Of a DNA stretch of 64,000 nucleotides, positions 10,078 to 19,022 are shown piece by piece. The translations under genes were made by a program, and so were the position numbers. Below the pieces are notes generated by a model. It was not told the origin of the DNA and searched no databases. It worked only from the letters and a program-made list of their open reading frames with translations. Numbering within the stretch: the stretch's first letter is position 1; the number at the start of each line of letters is the position of its first letter. This DNA is from Nostoc sp. LEGE 06077 (GTDB taxonomy: Bacteria; Cyanobacteriota; Cyanobacteriia; Cyanobacteriales; Nostocaceae): contig NZ_JADEWI010000016.1 in assembly GCF_015207705.1 (NCBI RefSeq), forward strand, positions 53,042 through 117,041. Reading direction: 5' to 3'.

Positions 10078-10872
10078 TCAAGTTTGTTGCTGTGCTATCT
10101 TTCTCACAGTCTCAAGATTAATTTGTAACTGTTCAGCTATTTCTTCCACCGTGATTCCCGCTTTCAATAGCAATGGTACAGCAGATAGCTTACCTTCTTC
10201 CCGACCTTCTTCCCGACCTTCTTCAAGTGCTTCTTGATAAACTCTAGTTTGTTTGAGGGCGTTCAATTTCAGCATATTTTCCACCTCTTCGCGGCTTAAA
10301 TGAGGAAACTTATAAACTATAATTGTCTCGATTAAATCGATTATTGCTTGACTAGATAAAGGGTTGGCGATTTCTTGCCTTGTTTGTGATATCAGATTTC
10401 TGGCACGATTAGCAGCGTTTTCCTCTGGTTCTACCACTAATTTGATGATACCTATACCCAAAGATTTGGATGTCGGTTCGATTTCATCAAGATAGACTCG
10501 TTGCACTTTTGAACTATCTAACAATATTTGATAAAGTTTGGTATTATCTGGCTCTAGACTTCGCATAGGGTAGATAATGACTGCATACCAATCATAAGTA
10601 GCTGGATTTTGGTTGCAAAAGAGGAATAGTTCGGCAAATAGGCGATTGTACAGCAGTTCATCTTTCTGGAATTGTACTTCACAGAAATATACAGTTTGAT
10701 CAGAGTTGTTTGCTGTTGGTAAAAACACTCCATCAATCCGAAAAGCAGTTTGCTTGATTTCTACTGAACGAAATTGATAATCTTGAGTATCACTAATAGA
10801 GCGCCCAAGCAACTCAAAGAAAATATTGGGAAACTCGGCAAATAATTGGTAAAAAATACTATCGGTCTTCAC
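10078..10872 (-). CDS. Rpn-type / DUF2887 putative PD-(D/E)XK protein
   Basis: The 264-residue protein starts VKTDSIFYQLFAEFPNIFFE and contains FRIDGVFLP and VYFCEVQFQKDELLYNRL, the D...ExQ core of the DUF2887/Rpn recombination-promoting nuclease-like family. The C-terminus has a charged EGREEGREEGK coiled stretch followed by a helix-turn-helix-like VEEIAEQLQINLETVRKIA. Such proteins are abundant and variable in filamentous cyanobacteria, and their role is unclear. I place the start at GTG 10872, because family members begin with M-K-T-D; the open frame reaches 10998 but would then overlap the divergent xseA start and add residues foreign to the family. Confidence 0.75.
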   Translation of the reverse strand: MKTDSIFYQLFAEFPNIFFELLGRSISDTQDYQFRSVEIKQTAFRIDGVFLPTANNSDQTVYFCEVQFQKDELLYNRLFAELFLFCNQNPATYDWYAVIIYPMRSLEPDNTKLYQILLDSSKVQRVYLDEIEPTSKSLGIGIIKLVVEPEENAANRARNLISQTRQEIANPLSSQAIIDLIETIIVYKFPHLSREEVENMLKLNALKQTRVYQEALEEGREEGREEGKLSAVPLLLKAGITVEEIAEQLQINLETVRKIAQQQT

Positions 10873-10938
10873 TCTGGCTATATGGAGGTAGAAAAAAGAC
10901 GTTATGTTGATTTTAAGTGCAGAGTGGGTTGAAGCAAA

Positions 10939-12171
10939 ATGAATTTCGAGTTTCCTGATACTGCCCTCTCCGTAGCAGGTATCACCAACTACATTCAATC
11001 TTTATTAGAAGAAGATAAAATACTACGGCAAGTTTGGGTAACAGGAGAAGTATCCAGCGCTAATCACCATCGGAGTGGTTTATTTTTTACACTCCAAGAT
11101 CCAGATGGGACAGCAGGAATTAAGTGTGTCGCCTGGAATAGCCAAGTGGCAAAACTAGTGCAAATACCTGCGGTGGGCGAACAAATAATTATTTTGGGTA
11201 GTATCCGTCTGTATCCCCAAAGGGGAGAATATCAGTTAACAGTTTGGCAAGCGATACCTGCGGGTGTGGGTTTACAAGCACTGCGCTATCAACAATTACG
11301 TAACCGCTTGCTATCTGAAGGGTTATTTGATCAGCAAAGAAAGCGGCCGCTTCCTTCCCATCCCCAAACAATTGCCGTTGTGACTTCACCCACGGCTGCG
11401 GCTTGGGGTGATATTCAAAAAACCCTCAAACACAGATACCCAGGTTTACAAGTATTATTTTCACCAGCAACAGTACAGGGTGAACAAGCACCAGAATCGA
11501 TAGTTAAGGCGATCGCACGAATAGAAAGAGATGGTCGAGCCGAGGTGCTAATTTTATCGCGGGGTGGTGGTGCGGTTGAAGAATTAGCTTGCTTTAACGA
11601 TGAGCGAGTTGTTAGGGCTGTGGCTGAGTGTTCTATCCCGGTAATTACGGGGATTGGTCATCAAAGAGATGAATCTTTGGTAGATTTAGTGGCCGATGTC
11701 TGTGTACATACACCGACAGCAGCAGCAGAATTAGTTGTGCCTGCACTGTCAGAATTGTCTGCTCAACATCAGCAGCGAATTGATGCTTTGTATGATGCGG
11801 TGTATGAGGTGAAAGTCACTGCGGCCAATCAACTGCGAACATTACGTAATCGCTTGCAACGTGTCGGGTTAGATAGGCAAGTCAAACAAGAAATGCAAAA
11901 GTTAGCCTGGAAGCGTCAGCAACTTCTACAAGTCACTAGCCGGCGATCGCAGCAAGCCACACAACACTTAGAAATGTTGCGGCAAAAGTTAGCCACCCTT
12001 GACCCGAAAGCCGTGCTAAATAGGGGTTATGCCGTGGTACGGCAAGAAAATGGAGCGATCGCGCGGACTGCAACAAAGTTAACTGTTGGGCAAGAATTGT
12101 TGATTCAGTTGGGACAGGGAGAAGTTAAAGTGAAAGTGACGCAAGTGACTACAAAAACTCAAGAAGATTGA
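10939..12171 (+). CDS. xseA: Exodeoxyribonuclease VII large subunit
   Basis: The 410-residue protein has the N-terminal OB-fold ([23 protein letters not shown], split here only for description of the VTGEVS core) and the catalytic core with [13 protein letters not shown], the [12 protein letters not shown] loop and [18 protein letters not shown], followed by long helices and a C-terminal segment. With XseB it forms exonuclease VII, which degrades single-stranded DNA in both directions. Its length is normal. The stop codon overlaps the xseB start by one base (TGATG), so the two subunits are translationally coupled. Confidence 0.95.
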   Translation: MNFEFPDTALSVAGITNYIQSLLEEDKILRQVWVTGEVSSANHHRSGLFFTLQDPDGTAGIKCVAWNSQVAKLVQIPAVGEQIIILGSIRLYPQRGEYQLTVWQAIPAGVGLQALRYQQLRNRLLSEGLFDQQRKRPLPSHPQTIAVVTSPTAAAWGDIQKTLKHRYPGLQVLFSPATVQGEQAPESIVKAIARIERDGRAEVLILSRGGGAVEELACFNDERVVRAVAECSIPVITGIGHQRDESLVDLVADVCVHTPTAAAELVVPALSELSAQHQQRIDALYDAVYEVKVTAANQLRTLRNRLQRVGLDRQVKQEMQKLAWKRQQLLQVTSRRSQQATQHLEMLRQKLATLDPKAVLNRGYAVVRQENGAIARTATKLTVGQELLIQLGQGEVKVKVTQVTTKTQED

Positions 12172-12404
12172 TGGTTAAACGTAAGAGTTCCTCAAATTCT
12201 GAAGCGATCGCCAGTGTGAATTACGAGGCAAAGGTAGTGGAAATTGAAAAAATTATCGCTCGGATTGAAGCGGGTGAATTGGAATTGGAAGAAGTGTTTG
12301 AACAGTTTGCTACTGCTGTTGAGCATCTGCGCCAATGTGAAGACTTTTTGCAACAGCGACAACAGCAAGTAGATTTGCTGATTGAAACCTTGAATGATGA
12401 TTAG
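12171..12404 (+). CDS. xseB: Exodeoxyribonuclease VII small subunit
   Basis: The 77-residue helical protein has the family signature [20 protein letters not shown] then LEEVFEQF and [15 protein letters not shown]. It wraps around the large subunit in the exonuclease VII complex. The frame is open from a TTG three bases earlier, but the ATG at 12171, overlapping the xseA stop, is the natural start. Together with xseA it forms a two-gene operon ending in a GC-rich hairpin. Confidence 0.93.
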   Translation: MVKRKSSSNSEAIASVNYEAKVVEIEKIIARIEAGELELEEVFEQFATAVEHLRQCEDFLQQRQQQVDLLIETLNDD

Positions 12405-12442
12405 TCAAATACTTTAGATGAGTATAATTCGCTTCTGGGAAT

Positions 12443-12459
12443 AACCCGCGGCGCGGGTT
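12443..12459 (+). terminator. GC-rich hairpin after xseB
   Basis: AACCCGC and GCGGGTT form a 7-bp stem with a 3-nt loop, 39 bp after the xseB stop, followed by a T-containing stretch. It is a likely terminator of the xseAB operon. Confidence 0.6.
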
Positions 12460-12648
12460 CTATTTGTGTAGCCACAATTTCTCTTCACTAGGGCTGATTT
12501 TTAACCTGAAACATAATTCTCCCGTTAGTAATAATACACAAGAACCAAAATCTGGTAGAGTAACTCGGAACCTTAGCTAAAAAATCCGTTTTGCTAGATT
12601 TCATCTGGCTAATGTGCGAATTTTCAGGTGTTTAGGCAACTAAAAATT

Positions 12649-13407
12649 ATGAAACCATTTCTGTTTGTAACCGATCTGGATGACACTCTTGTATATCGCA
12701 CGGTGGGAAATGATGACACTTTACCAACGCTGAATCAATTACTCAGTCAACATCGCCAAGAATACGGCACAAAAATAGTTTATGCCACAGGGCGATCGCC
12801 TGTACTTTACCGCGAATTACAACTTACAAAAAATCTCATAGAACCAGATGCCCTGGTTTGTTCTGTTGGTACAGAAATTTACTTCCATAACAGTGATAAC
12901 CCGGATACCGATTGGTCAGATCTCCTCTCCCCTGGATGGAACCGCGAATTAGTATTTTCCGTAGCTAAATCTTTTCCCGAATTATCACCACAACCGGATT
13001 CTGAACAACGCCCGTTTAAGGTAAGTTTCTTCGTTAAACAGGAATTTGCAGATAAAATTTTACCACAGATTGAGACAAAACTACAAAAGTATGCTTTAAA
13101 TATAAAGTTAATCTATAGCAGCGGTATTGACCTCGACATTGTGCCGCGCTCAAGCGATAAAGGTCAGGCAATGCAGTTTCTTCGGCAAAAATGGCAATTT
13201 GCAGCAGAACAAACAGTTGTCTGCGGTGATTCAGGTAATGATATTGCTTTGTTCGCTGTAGGCAATGAACGGGGAATCATAGTTGGTAATGCCAGACCAG
13301 AGTTACGCCAATGGCATACTGAGTATCCTGCTGACTATAGATACTTAGCACAAGGTTCTTGTGCTGGGGGAATTCTAGAAGGTTTGCAATATTTTGGTTT
13401 TTTATGA
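12649..13407 (+). CDS. Sucrose-phosphatase-like HAD hydrolase
   Basis: The 252-residue protein shows HAD motif I at the N-terminus ([10 protein letters not shown]), motif II in YATGRSP and motif IV in [13 protein letters not shown], with the C2-type cap region between ([27 protein letters not shown]). This architecture and the SVGTEIY segment match the sucrose-6-phosphate phosphatase (SPP) family, which dephosphorylates sucrose-6-phosphate to sucrose. Substrate identity is inferred. The start is ATG 12649, not the upstream GTG 12628, because family members begin MKPFL. The stop overlaps the ruvA start (ATGA), so the two are probably cotranscribed. Confidence 0.82.
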   Translation: MKPFLFVTDLDDTLVYRTVGNDDTLPTLNQLLSQHRQEYGTKIVYATGRSPVLYRELQLTKNLIEPDALVCSVGTEIYFHNSDNPDTDWSDLLSPGWNRELVFSVAKSFPELSPQPDSEQRPFKVSFFVKQEFADKILPQIETKLQKYALNIKLIYSSGIDLDIVPRSSDKGQAMQFLRQKWQFAAEQTVVCGDSGNDIALFAVGNERGIIVGNARPELRQWHTEYPADYRYLAQGSCAGGILEGLQYFGFL

Positions 13408-14039
13408 TTAGCTATCTCAAAGGTATTATTGCTGGTGTTCAGACAAATAACGGTAATCGCGTCATTTTGACTCTGGAAGTCAATGGCATCGGTTACGACT
13501 TGCAAGTTCCCCAACGGTTGGCACAACAGTTGCCAGAATCGGGAGGGGTAGCGCAAATTTTCACCCATTACCAAATTCGGGAAGAAGTGCCTTTACTCTA
13601 CGGCTTTGCTTCTCCATCTGAACGGGATTTATTTCGTCACTTGTTAACTGTTAGCGGTATTGGTGCGGCGTTAGCGATCGCCCTCTTAGACACTTTAGAA
13701 CTGCCTGATTTAGTCCAAGCAATTATCGCGAGTAACACCCAAATCTTAATTCAAGCCCCTGGTGTCGGCAAAAAAACCGCAGAACGCATCTGTTTGGAAC
13801 TCAAAAGCAAGTTGATTGAGTGGCGCAAATCAGCAGGCTTCTTCGTTGCTACAGGCGGCCCAGCACCGGGGATTTTGGAAGAAGTGCAAATGACTTTATT
13901 TGCCTTGGGTTATACAGCCCACGAAGTCAGCCACGCTTTACACGTTGTGAGTGAAGACATTGGACTACCCAAAGATGCCTATGTGGAAGATTGGATTAAA
14001 CAAGCGATCGCCCACCTTAGCAGTGAACAAGTTCAATAG
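13404..14039 (+). CDS. ruvA: Holliday junction branch migration protein RuvA
   Basis: The 211-residue protein begins [12 protein letters not shown], the usual RuvA start. It has the OB-fold domain I, helix-hairpin-helix motifs [16 protein letters not shown] and [19 protein letters not shown] in domain II, and a C-terminal domain III (about 160-205) that contacts RuvB. It tetramerises on four-way junctions and directs RuvB-driven branch migration. No ruvB or ruvC is adjacent, as is common in cyanobacteria. The ATG at 13404 overlaps the preceding stop by 4 bp. The 3' end overlaps the converging HAD gene by 7 bp. Confidence 0.95.
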   Translation: MISYLKGIIAGVQTNNGNRVILTLEVNGIGYDLQVPQRLAQQLPESGGVAQIFTHYQIREEVPLLYGFASPSERDLFRHLLTVSGIGAALAIALLDTLELPDLVQAIIASNTQILIQAPGVGKKTAERICLELKSKLIEWRKSAGFFVATGGPAPGILEEVQMTLFALGYTAHEVSHALHVVSEDIGLPKDAYVEDWIKQAIAHLSSEQVQ

Positions 14040-14719
14040 TTAGTGCTGAGTAATGAGTGCTGAGTGCTGAGTAATGAATTTAAAAACGTCCACAACTGCA
14101 AGTCCATAAAATCTGGAATTGCCATAAATGCGCCAACTGCTTGCAGAATTTGTGGATTATGGGTGGAGGCGATACCAATGGTAGGAATACCAGCAGCAAC
14201 AGCAGCACGAATACCCGAAGGAGAATCTTCTAAGGCGATCGCATTCTCTGCGTTAATCTTTAATGTGTTTAAAGCAACTTGATAAGGTGCAGGATCAGGT
14301 TTACCAGCGGTGCAATCCTCTGCCAAAATTACTGTATGAAAAACTTCTTTAATCCCTAAAACCTCTAGCATAAATTCTGCATTTAACCTGGGGGCGTTGG
14401 TAACTAATGCCCGTTTTAGTTGATGTGTGTCTGTCCAGGCTATGAGTTCAGCAAACCCACTCAACGGTTGCAGTTGGGAAGCAAGTTGGCGAAAAAGCGC
14501 TTCTTTATCATCAGCGAATTTTTGACCTTCTGCTGTTGATAATTGGGGCAAAATATCTTTGACAATTTCCGGGTTCAAACGACCACTAATCCGAGATTTG
14601 TAGAATGTTTCATCAATCTCGATGCTATAACTTGCCAACATTTGCTGCCAAGCTTGGTAGTGAATCGGGTCAGTGTTAACAATAGTTCCGTCTAAGTCAA
14701 AGAGAATTGCAGCCAGCAT
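14033..14719 (-). CDS. Beta-phosphoglucomutase-like HAD hydrolase
   Basis: The 228-residue protein has HAD motif [12 protein letters not shown], a helical cap, motif II in LVTNAP, motif III lysine in AGKPDPAPY and motif [21 protein letters not shown]. This is the beta-phosphoglucomutase/CbbY/phosphoglycolate phosphatase-like subfamily; the exact sugar phosphate cannot be read from sequence. The last residues ([14 protein letters not shown]) are encoded by the GTGCTGA heptamer array at 14041-14071, so the natural C-terminus has been replaced or extended by repeat DNA. The gene converges on ruvA and overlaps its last 7 bp. Confidence 0.85.
   Translation of the reverse strand: MLAAILFDLDGTIVNTDPIHYQAWQQMLASYSIEIDETFYKSRISGRLNPEIVKDILPQLSTAEGQKFADDKEALFRQLASQLQPLSGFAELIAWTDTHQLKRALVTNAPRLNAEFMLEVLGIKEVFHTVILAEDCTAGKPDPAPYQVALNTLKINAENAIALEDSPSGIRAAVAAGIPTIGIASTHNPQILQAVGAFMAIPDFMDLQLWTFLNSLLSTQHSLLSTNY
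14041..14071. repeat. Heptamer array (AGTGCTG) inside a gene end
   Basis: AGTGCTGAGTAATGAGTGCT followed by GAGTGCTGAGT is a slightly decayed tandem heptamer array. It begins next to the ruvA stop and is read through as the 3' end of the HAD gene. The same unit occurs at 5385 and 61222. Confidence 0.8.
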
Positions 14720-14887
14720 AATTCTTTAAGTGTAAATAAATGTTAACTTTATTTACATATTTTACCTTGTTTGATTCTCTTTATAATGATTATTTCTGAG
14801 TGATTACAACTTCACAACTAAAAACTATTGGTGAAATTTGGGAAATCTATACTGGATGAGGAACTACAAAGTATTCTCCATGTAGAT

Positions 14888-14919
14888 TTCATACTTCATA
14901 CTTCACACTTCATACTTCA
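14888..14919. repeat. Heptamer array (TTCATAC) in the nagB leader
   Basis: Four copies of TTCATAC (one reads TTCACAC) and a partial fifth occupy 14888-14919, ending 4 bp before the nagB ATG and replacing the place where a Shine-Dalgarno would be expected. Confidence 0.85.
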
Positions 14920-14923
14920 AAAA

Positions 14924-15706
14924 ATGGTAGCTGCCAAAGACTTTTTTCGCGTTGATGATTTATCCGTCCAGATTTATAATTCTGAAGCGGAAATGTCTAT
15001 CGATGTTGCACAAATCACACGCAAATACTTAGAAGATGTCCTGAAAAAACAAGATAAAGCAGCTGTCTTATTAGCCACAGGTAACTCTCAACTTAAGTTT
15101 CTGGATGCGTTAATCAAGTTGGGCGGTGTAGATTGGTCAAAAATTACTTTATTTCACTTAGATGAATATTTAGGCATTACGGCGGAACATCCGGCGAGTT
15201 TTCGGCGTTATCTACGAGAACGTGTAGAAAAGAAACTCTATCCACAGCAATTTCATTATATAGAAGGTGATACATTAGAGCCTGTGGCTGAATGCGATCG
15301 CTACACGCAACTCTTGCAAGCACAGCCAATAGATTTATGTTGTTTAGGTATTGGTGAAAATGGACATTTGGCTTTTAATGATCCATCAGTAGCAAATTTT
15401 CAAGACTCTTACAGTGTAAAGTTGGTGAAATTAGATATCATAAATCGCCAACAACAAGTGAATACTGGTCAATTTCCTAATATTGACAGTGTGCCACAGT
15501 ATGCTTTTACTGTCACGCTCCCATTAATTTGTTCAGCCAAGAAAATTATTTGCCTCGCGCCAGAAAAACGCAAAGCCCAGATAATAAAACAGATGTTACA
15601 ACAGACAATCAGCACAGATTGTCCTGCATCGATTCTCCGTCGTCAATCACAGGCAACATTATTTTTAGATATAAATTCTGCTAGTTTATTGTCGAAAAAA
15701 AACTAG
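14924..15706 (+). CDS. nagB: Glucosamine-6-phosphate deaminase family protein
   Basis: The 260-residue protein matches the NagB/6-phosphogluconolactonase fold: AVLLATGNSQLKFLDALI as the phosphate loop, ITLFHLDEYLGI with the catalytic Asp region, and LCCLGIGENGHLAFNDPS, the deaminase signature. It would convert glucosamine-6-phosphate to fructose-6-phosphate and ammonia. The frame is open back to a GTG at 14828, but the first 32 codons would encode repeat DNA; ATG 14924 (MVAAKDFF) is the sensible start. No Shine-Dalgarno is visible because a heptamer array lies directly in front. The N-acylglucosamine 2-epimerase at 33043 belongs to related amino-sugar metabolism. Confidence 0.85.
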   Translation: MVAAKDFFRVDDLSVQIYNSEAEMSIDVAQITRKYLEDVLKKQDKAAVLLATGNSQLKFLDALIKLGGVDWSKITLFHLDEYLGITAEHPASFRRYLRERVEKKLYPQQFHYIEGDTLEPVAECDRYTQLLQAQPIDLCCLGIGENGHLAFNDPSVANFQDSYSVKLVKLDIINRQQQVNTGQFPNIDSVPQYAFTVTLPLICSAKKIICLAPEKRKAQIIKQMLQQTISTDCPASILRRQSQATLFLDINSASLLSKKN

Positions 15707-15727
15707 GAATCATATCTTTTTATGTAA

Positions 15728-15856
15728 GTATTCAGGAGTCAGAATTCAGGAGTCAGAAGTTTTAAAGAATCAGGAGAAATATTTGATGAATTAATTTGCT
15801 AATTCTATAGATATTTCTAAATTCTGGCTTCTGACTCCTGGGTGCTGAATTCTTAC
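15728..15856. repeat. Imperfect long hairpin with TTCAGGAGTCAGAA repeats
   Basis: ATTCAGGAGTCAGAATTCAG followed by GAGTCAGAAG on the left is complementary to TTCTGACTCCTGGGTGCTGA on the right, with an AT-rich loop of about 70 bp. It is a repeat-derived inverted structure between nagB and the next gene. Confidence 0.65.
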
Positions 15857-15863
15857 CTTTTTA

Positions 15864-16067
15864 TTACCACTCCCCACTCGCCAATTTAATACTAGATAAA
15901 CAAGCCTCAAGATAAGGACAATCTTCACACTTAAGTTCTTTCCCAGGATTAGTACATCCACAAGGAGGATTCATCAAGAATTCACTAAGTTTTTTAGGTG
16001 TTGAAGAATATTGAAATATTATCTCGGCAGCAGTTTCTTGTATACAGAAAATAACATCACGCACCAT
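15864..16067 (-). CDS. Small Cys-rich protein, unknown function
   Basis: This 67-residue protein is unrecognised. Its C-terminal half carries a cysteine cluster: CGC, then CEDC and a further C in LEACLSS, giving a C-x-C...C-x2-C...C pattern suited to binding zinc or an iron-sulphur cluster. The N-terminal half is helical. An AAGGAT ribosome-binding site precedes the ATG at 16067, which supports that it is a real gene. The gene at 16101-16301 lies 33 bp upstream on the same strand, so the two are probably one transcript. Confidence 0.6.
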   Translation of the reverse strand: MVRDVIFCIQETAAEIIFQYSSTPKKLSEFLMNPPCGCTNPGKELKCEDCPYLEACLSSIKLASGEW

Positions 16068-16100
16068 AATCCTTAACCTTTGTTTATCTAAGTAAACTTT

Positions 16101-16301
16101 CTATACTACAGACCATCTAACCCATGCTGAAACTTGATCCTCGAATACAAACTCTCTTCTCTGAGAATTAGCAGTCTCAGCTACTAGGACTTTCAGAGTT
16201 ACAGCTTGCATATCATGATTAATAATTTGCTGTCCGTAACCAATAACTTTTCCTAGATGGCCTGTTTGTTGATTTAGCACATAATCACCAATGGTGAACA
16301 T
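16101..16301 (-). CDS. Small SH3-like protein, unknown function
   Basis: This 66-residue protein (MFTIGDYVLNQQTGHLGKVI, then GYGQQI and TLKVLVAET) looks like a small beta-barrel; the pattern GDYV...TGHLGKVIGYG resembles SH3-like or KOW-like folds that bind protein or RNA. I cannot name a family with confidence. It appears to be the first gene of a two-gene unit with the Cys-rich protein downstream. Confidence 0.55.
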   Translation of the reverse strand: MFTIGDYVLNQQTGHLGKVIGYGQQIINHDMQAVTLKVLVAETANSQRREFVFEDQVSAWVRWSVV

Positions 16302-16483
16302 AATGGCACTTTCAACGTCTATAAATAAATGATTTTTTCCAAATTCTCTATGGAGAGTTAAATAAAAACCTCATTCTTATAGCATGATTTAATTTATGCT
16401 AACTAAACATATTCTCTGACCATAGATAGATGTCAGTTTCTCAAAAGAAAAATTGTATTGGATGATTTTTTAATAATAATTAG

Positions 16484-16530
16484 CAAAACCCGATTTTTTG
16501 GCTAAAATTCTGCCTAAACCGGGTTTTTGT
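16484..16530. terminator. AAAACCCG/CGGGTTTT hairpin
   Basis: CAAAACCCG at 16484 and CGGGTTTTTG at 16520 form an 8-bp stem around a 27-nt loop. It lies in the 403-bp spacer after the end of the gene at 16705 and probably terminates that gene on the minus strand. The rest of the spacer holds one decayed GTGGGCAAT repeat and no gene. Confidence 0.5.
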
Positions 16531-16552
16531 GGTTTGGTATTTTACATCTAAA

Positions 16553-16611
16553 GTCAGGTGGGCAATAGTGAGAATTTATTTGGGTAAACCCTAATTTTTA
16601 CTTTGTGGACA
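16553..16611. repeat. GGTGGGCAAT hairpin family, partial copy
   Basis: GTCAGGTGGGCAATAG at the left and a TAATTTTTAC...TTTGTGGACA stretch at the right match, in reverse orientation, the copies at 17421 and 37529. The second terminal arm is missing, so this copy is decayed. Confidence 0.6.
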
Positions 16612-16704
16612 AAGATATTAGCCTCTGACTAGCACAGTGATGCATTAGCAAAATAGCCAAGAAACACTTTTTCTTCCTTTTAACCTATGATTAAAGATTC
16701 ATCT

Positions 16705-17028
16705 TCATCTATTAAATGCTAACTCTTCTTTTTGTTTCATGATGGTTAAATACTCATTACGAGTTCCATCTACACGGTAGTGGTCGCAGATGCGACAGAG
16801 TTTGAGAAGATCCAATCGACTAAATACTTTTTGGCGTTCAATTGCATTATCGTTTCGCCAACGCCAAAAAGTTGTGCGGTCAATGCGGCGATCGCTCTCA
16901 GGCCATCTTCTCCGAGACAAGAACTCTACTAGTTCTTCTTCGTAAAATAAGTAACCCTTCGGTAATTTCAGAAGTTCTTCGCGTAAATTATTTAGCGGTA
17001 TGAGTGGATCTAGCTCAGATAGTCTCAT
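16705..17028 (-). CDS. Cyanobacterial hypothetical protein with HTH-like segment
   Basis: The 107-residue protein is rich in Arg, Glu and Leu. The region around DRRIDRTTFWRWRNDNAIE resembles the recognition part of a MerR- or terminase-like helix-turn-helix, followed by a helical segment LDLLKLCRICDHYRVDGTRN. I remember similar conserved proteins in Nostoc, but not a function. No membrane segment is present. It may be a small DNA-binding protein. The start at 17028 gives MRLSELDPLIPL, a plausible N-terminus. Confidence 0.6.
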   Translation of the reverse strand: MRLSELDPLIPLNNLREELLKLPKGYLFYEEELVEFLSRRRWPESDRRIDRTTFWRWRNDNAIERQKVFSRLDLLKLCRICDHYRVDGTRNEYLTIMKQKEELAFNR

Positions 17029-17420
17029 GCCAGCAAGCCCTTATATTTTCGTGTACGTCCAATTAAACAGAACGCTTCTGCAACACGGCTTTATCACTTT
17101 CAATTAAATTGAAATACTGTCAAGTTAAGATTAAATTGAGTAATGAGATAGTAGGGCGAATTTTCGTATCTATTCTCCCTACCACTGTATTTACCCGCTT
17201 TTCTCAACAACCAGTACAAATTGACGTGATTTAATCAAATACAATAAACTGATTGGTACTTAATTGCAACCCTTATGCAACAAAATGAGTCCTGACAAAG
17301 CACTAATTTTGATTTTCAGTTATTTTCAATAATTTTAAAAATCTACTTTTAGATAGATTTACAATTAATATTAGTTAAATATGGGAGTGATCGCTATTTA
17401 TCAACTTCAGATGATGCAGC

Positions 17421-17502
17421 ATTCTCAATAACCGGAGGGTGGGCAATGTCCCCAAGGTAAAAATCAGCTTTCGACAGAATTTTCTGCATTGCCCACCTGA
17501 CT
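17421..17502. repeat. GGTGGGCAAT hairpin family, full copy
   Basis: GGTGGGCAAT at 17438-17447 and its reverse complement ATTGCCCACC at 17488-17497 flank a 40-bp centre. The left flank ATTCTCAATAACC and the centre TAAAAAT are shared with the copy at 37529-37610. It sits in the 537-bp spacer before the lipoprotein gene; nothing else is seen in the spacer. Confidence 0.75.
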
Positions 17503-17565
17503 TGAACTAACGTAAACTAGTTAGTGCTAGATGCAAGTCTGAATCAGTTGCCTAGGCGGCCAAAC

Positions 17566-18456
17566 TTAGATTACATTTACCCAAAAATCAGCTGTATCAA
17601 CTTTACCATTGCGCTGGAACTGCATCCAAAGCTTATAAGTTCCAGGCTGAGGAAAACTGGTGATAAATTCTATCTGCCCATCTGGGCTATTTTTGAGTGC
17701 ATGGGCATGGATATAATCGGAAACTGCCAGAGGTGATGAACTTTTGAGAATAACTAAATGACCTCTTTCGCCTAGATATGGTTGTAAATCCTTAATTGCC
17801 TGATTATTAGCAGCATCTTCGATATCAAAATTTAAGGTTACTTCTTTACTAGCTTGGATATTTTTATTAGCCCCGTTGAGATTAACTTTAATATTAGATA
17901 AAACTTTGGTTTTCTCAAACTTTTCTAAATTTTTTGGTAGTGGAACTGAGCCAGGAATATTGACTTGCATGAGTGACACTACCTCTTTTTGTCCAGATGG
18001 TTTATAGTCACTAAACAAGCTATAATTGCCAGGACTAGAAAAATTAGCACTTACTTCAAAACGACCATTACCTTTGTATATTGGATGAATGTGAGCATAA
18101 GTAGCTAAGTCATCTCTCACGACAATTAAATGCATTAGTTTTTCTTGAAAATTATCAAACTTGTCAATAGATTTTCCCGCAGTATCTTGAACATTAATAA
18201 CTAAATTTACAGGTTGATTTGGTGCGAGATTTTTGGGCGCAGTCAGTTTAGCTTGGGTAGTAATTTTTGTATTAGCTTCATGACCTTTATGTTCCATTGA
18301 GTGTCCTTGATGATCACTCGACATATTGTGCTGATGCTCAGTATTATGTGCATCACTATCAGATACTTTTTTTTCGGCAGATTTTGGGATCGATGAGCAA
18401 CTAGGCGCTATCAATAGGCTAGTTAAGACAATCATTCCCGTCAAAAAACGCTTCAT
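17566..18456 (-). CDS. His-rich secreted lipoprotein
   Basis: The 296-residue protein has a lipoprotein signal peptide (MKRFLTGMIVLTSLLIAPSC, lipobox IAPSC). Residues 35-60 are extremely rich in His and Met (HNTEHQHN, DHQGHSMEHKGHE), typical of copper- or zinc-binding periplasmic proteins. Two Ig-like beta-domains follow, containing HLIVVRDDLATYAHIHP and a second similar block with YIHAHALK. These resemble the DUF/YtkA-like domains seen near metal-resistance genes. It probably acts outside the plasma membrane in metal binding. The start is ATG 18456, with GGAGG 11 nt upstream. It is divergent from the ethylene-receptor-like kinase, whose sensing domain also needs copper. Confidence 0.7.
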   Translation of the reverse strand: MKRFLTGMIVLTSLLIAPSCSSIPKSAEKKVSDSDAHNTEHQHNMSSDHQGHSMEHKGHEANTKITTQAKLTAPKNLAPNQPVNLVINVQDTAGKSIDKFDNFQEKLMHLIVVRDDLATYAHIHPIYKGNGRFEVSANFSSPGNYSLFSDYKPSGQKEVVSLMQVNIPGSVPLPKNLEKFEKTKVLSNIKVNLNGANKNIQASKEVTLNFDIEDAANNQAIKDLQPYLGERGHLVILKSSSPLAVSDYIHAHALKNSPDGQIEFITSFPQPGTYKLWMQFQRNGKVDTADFWVNVI

Positions 18457-18885
18457 TTTACTCTTATCCTCCAATTAAACTTAGCGTTCTACTAAAAATT
18501 TAGCCTAACCTAGCTTAAGCATATTCGCATCTTTTAAACAGATACTAACAGTCACTTAATATAGATTTTGTTGATGATAACTCACGCAAATTTGAGATAA
18601 ACACTAGTTGATTATTTTCATTCCAGGTAAAACCACCATGAAAATAGGTTATATTTGTTATACGATAAAAAGTCAATTTCAGAATATTTACGGTAACAAA
18701 CAACTGGTTTTTGAGATAACTTGATGTCAATCAATATTTATTACATTACTTAGTTAAAAAGCTCATTATTATGCAGTATGAAGGATACAAGTACTTTATA
18801 GGTGTCTACACACTGATGCGGGAAAAAACCTTCCCCCAACTATGACGCTCCAGTAAAGACTTTTACAATAAATTAGGTTTTGAGG
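18457..18885. other. Divergent AT-rich spacer
   Basis: This 429-bp spacer lies between the lipoprotein and the sensor kinase. It is strongly AT-rich and has no convincing frame: the 61-codon minus frame at 18545-18730 has no family resemblance and poor codon use. It should contain both promoters. Confidence 0.45.
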
Positions 18886-19022
18886 ATGGTGTTTTTAGAT
18901 AATTTTTTTTTCCTAATCAGTTTATTCCCCACGGACATTGCTATCTCTGGAAACCGGGATTAGTCTGGTTACATGTTATTTCAGATACACTAACTGCAAT
19001 AGCTTATTATTCAATTCCAGTC
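18886..19022 (+). other. Out-of-frame N-terminus of the ethylene-receptor-like kinase, with T9 tract
   Basis: ATG 18886 starts MVFLDNFFF and then runs into nine T (18903-18911), after which that frame reads on to a stop at about 18963. The downstream kinase frame, read back from 19023, encodes [13 protein letters not shown] and then [20 protein letters not shown], the conserved first segment and first membrane helix of this family, but meets TAA at 18900-18902 and offers no ATG, GTG or TTG. Adding one T joins the two parts exactly. So either the read is one T short, or the tract is used for slippage or phase switching. Confidence 0.75.

Noticed and set aside
10873..10998. Long N-terminus of the DUF2887 protein
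   Set aside because: The extra 42 codons overlap the xseA start and do not resemble the family, which begins at the GTG at 10872.
18545..18730. 61-codon minus frame before the sensor kinase
   Set aside because: AT-rich, poor codon use, no ribosome-binding site and no known family.
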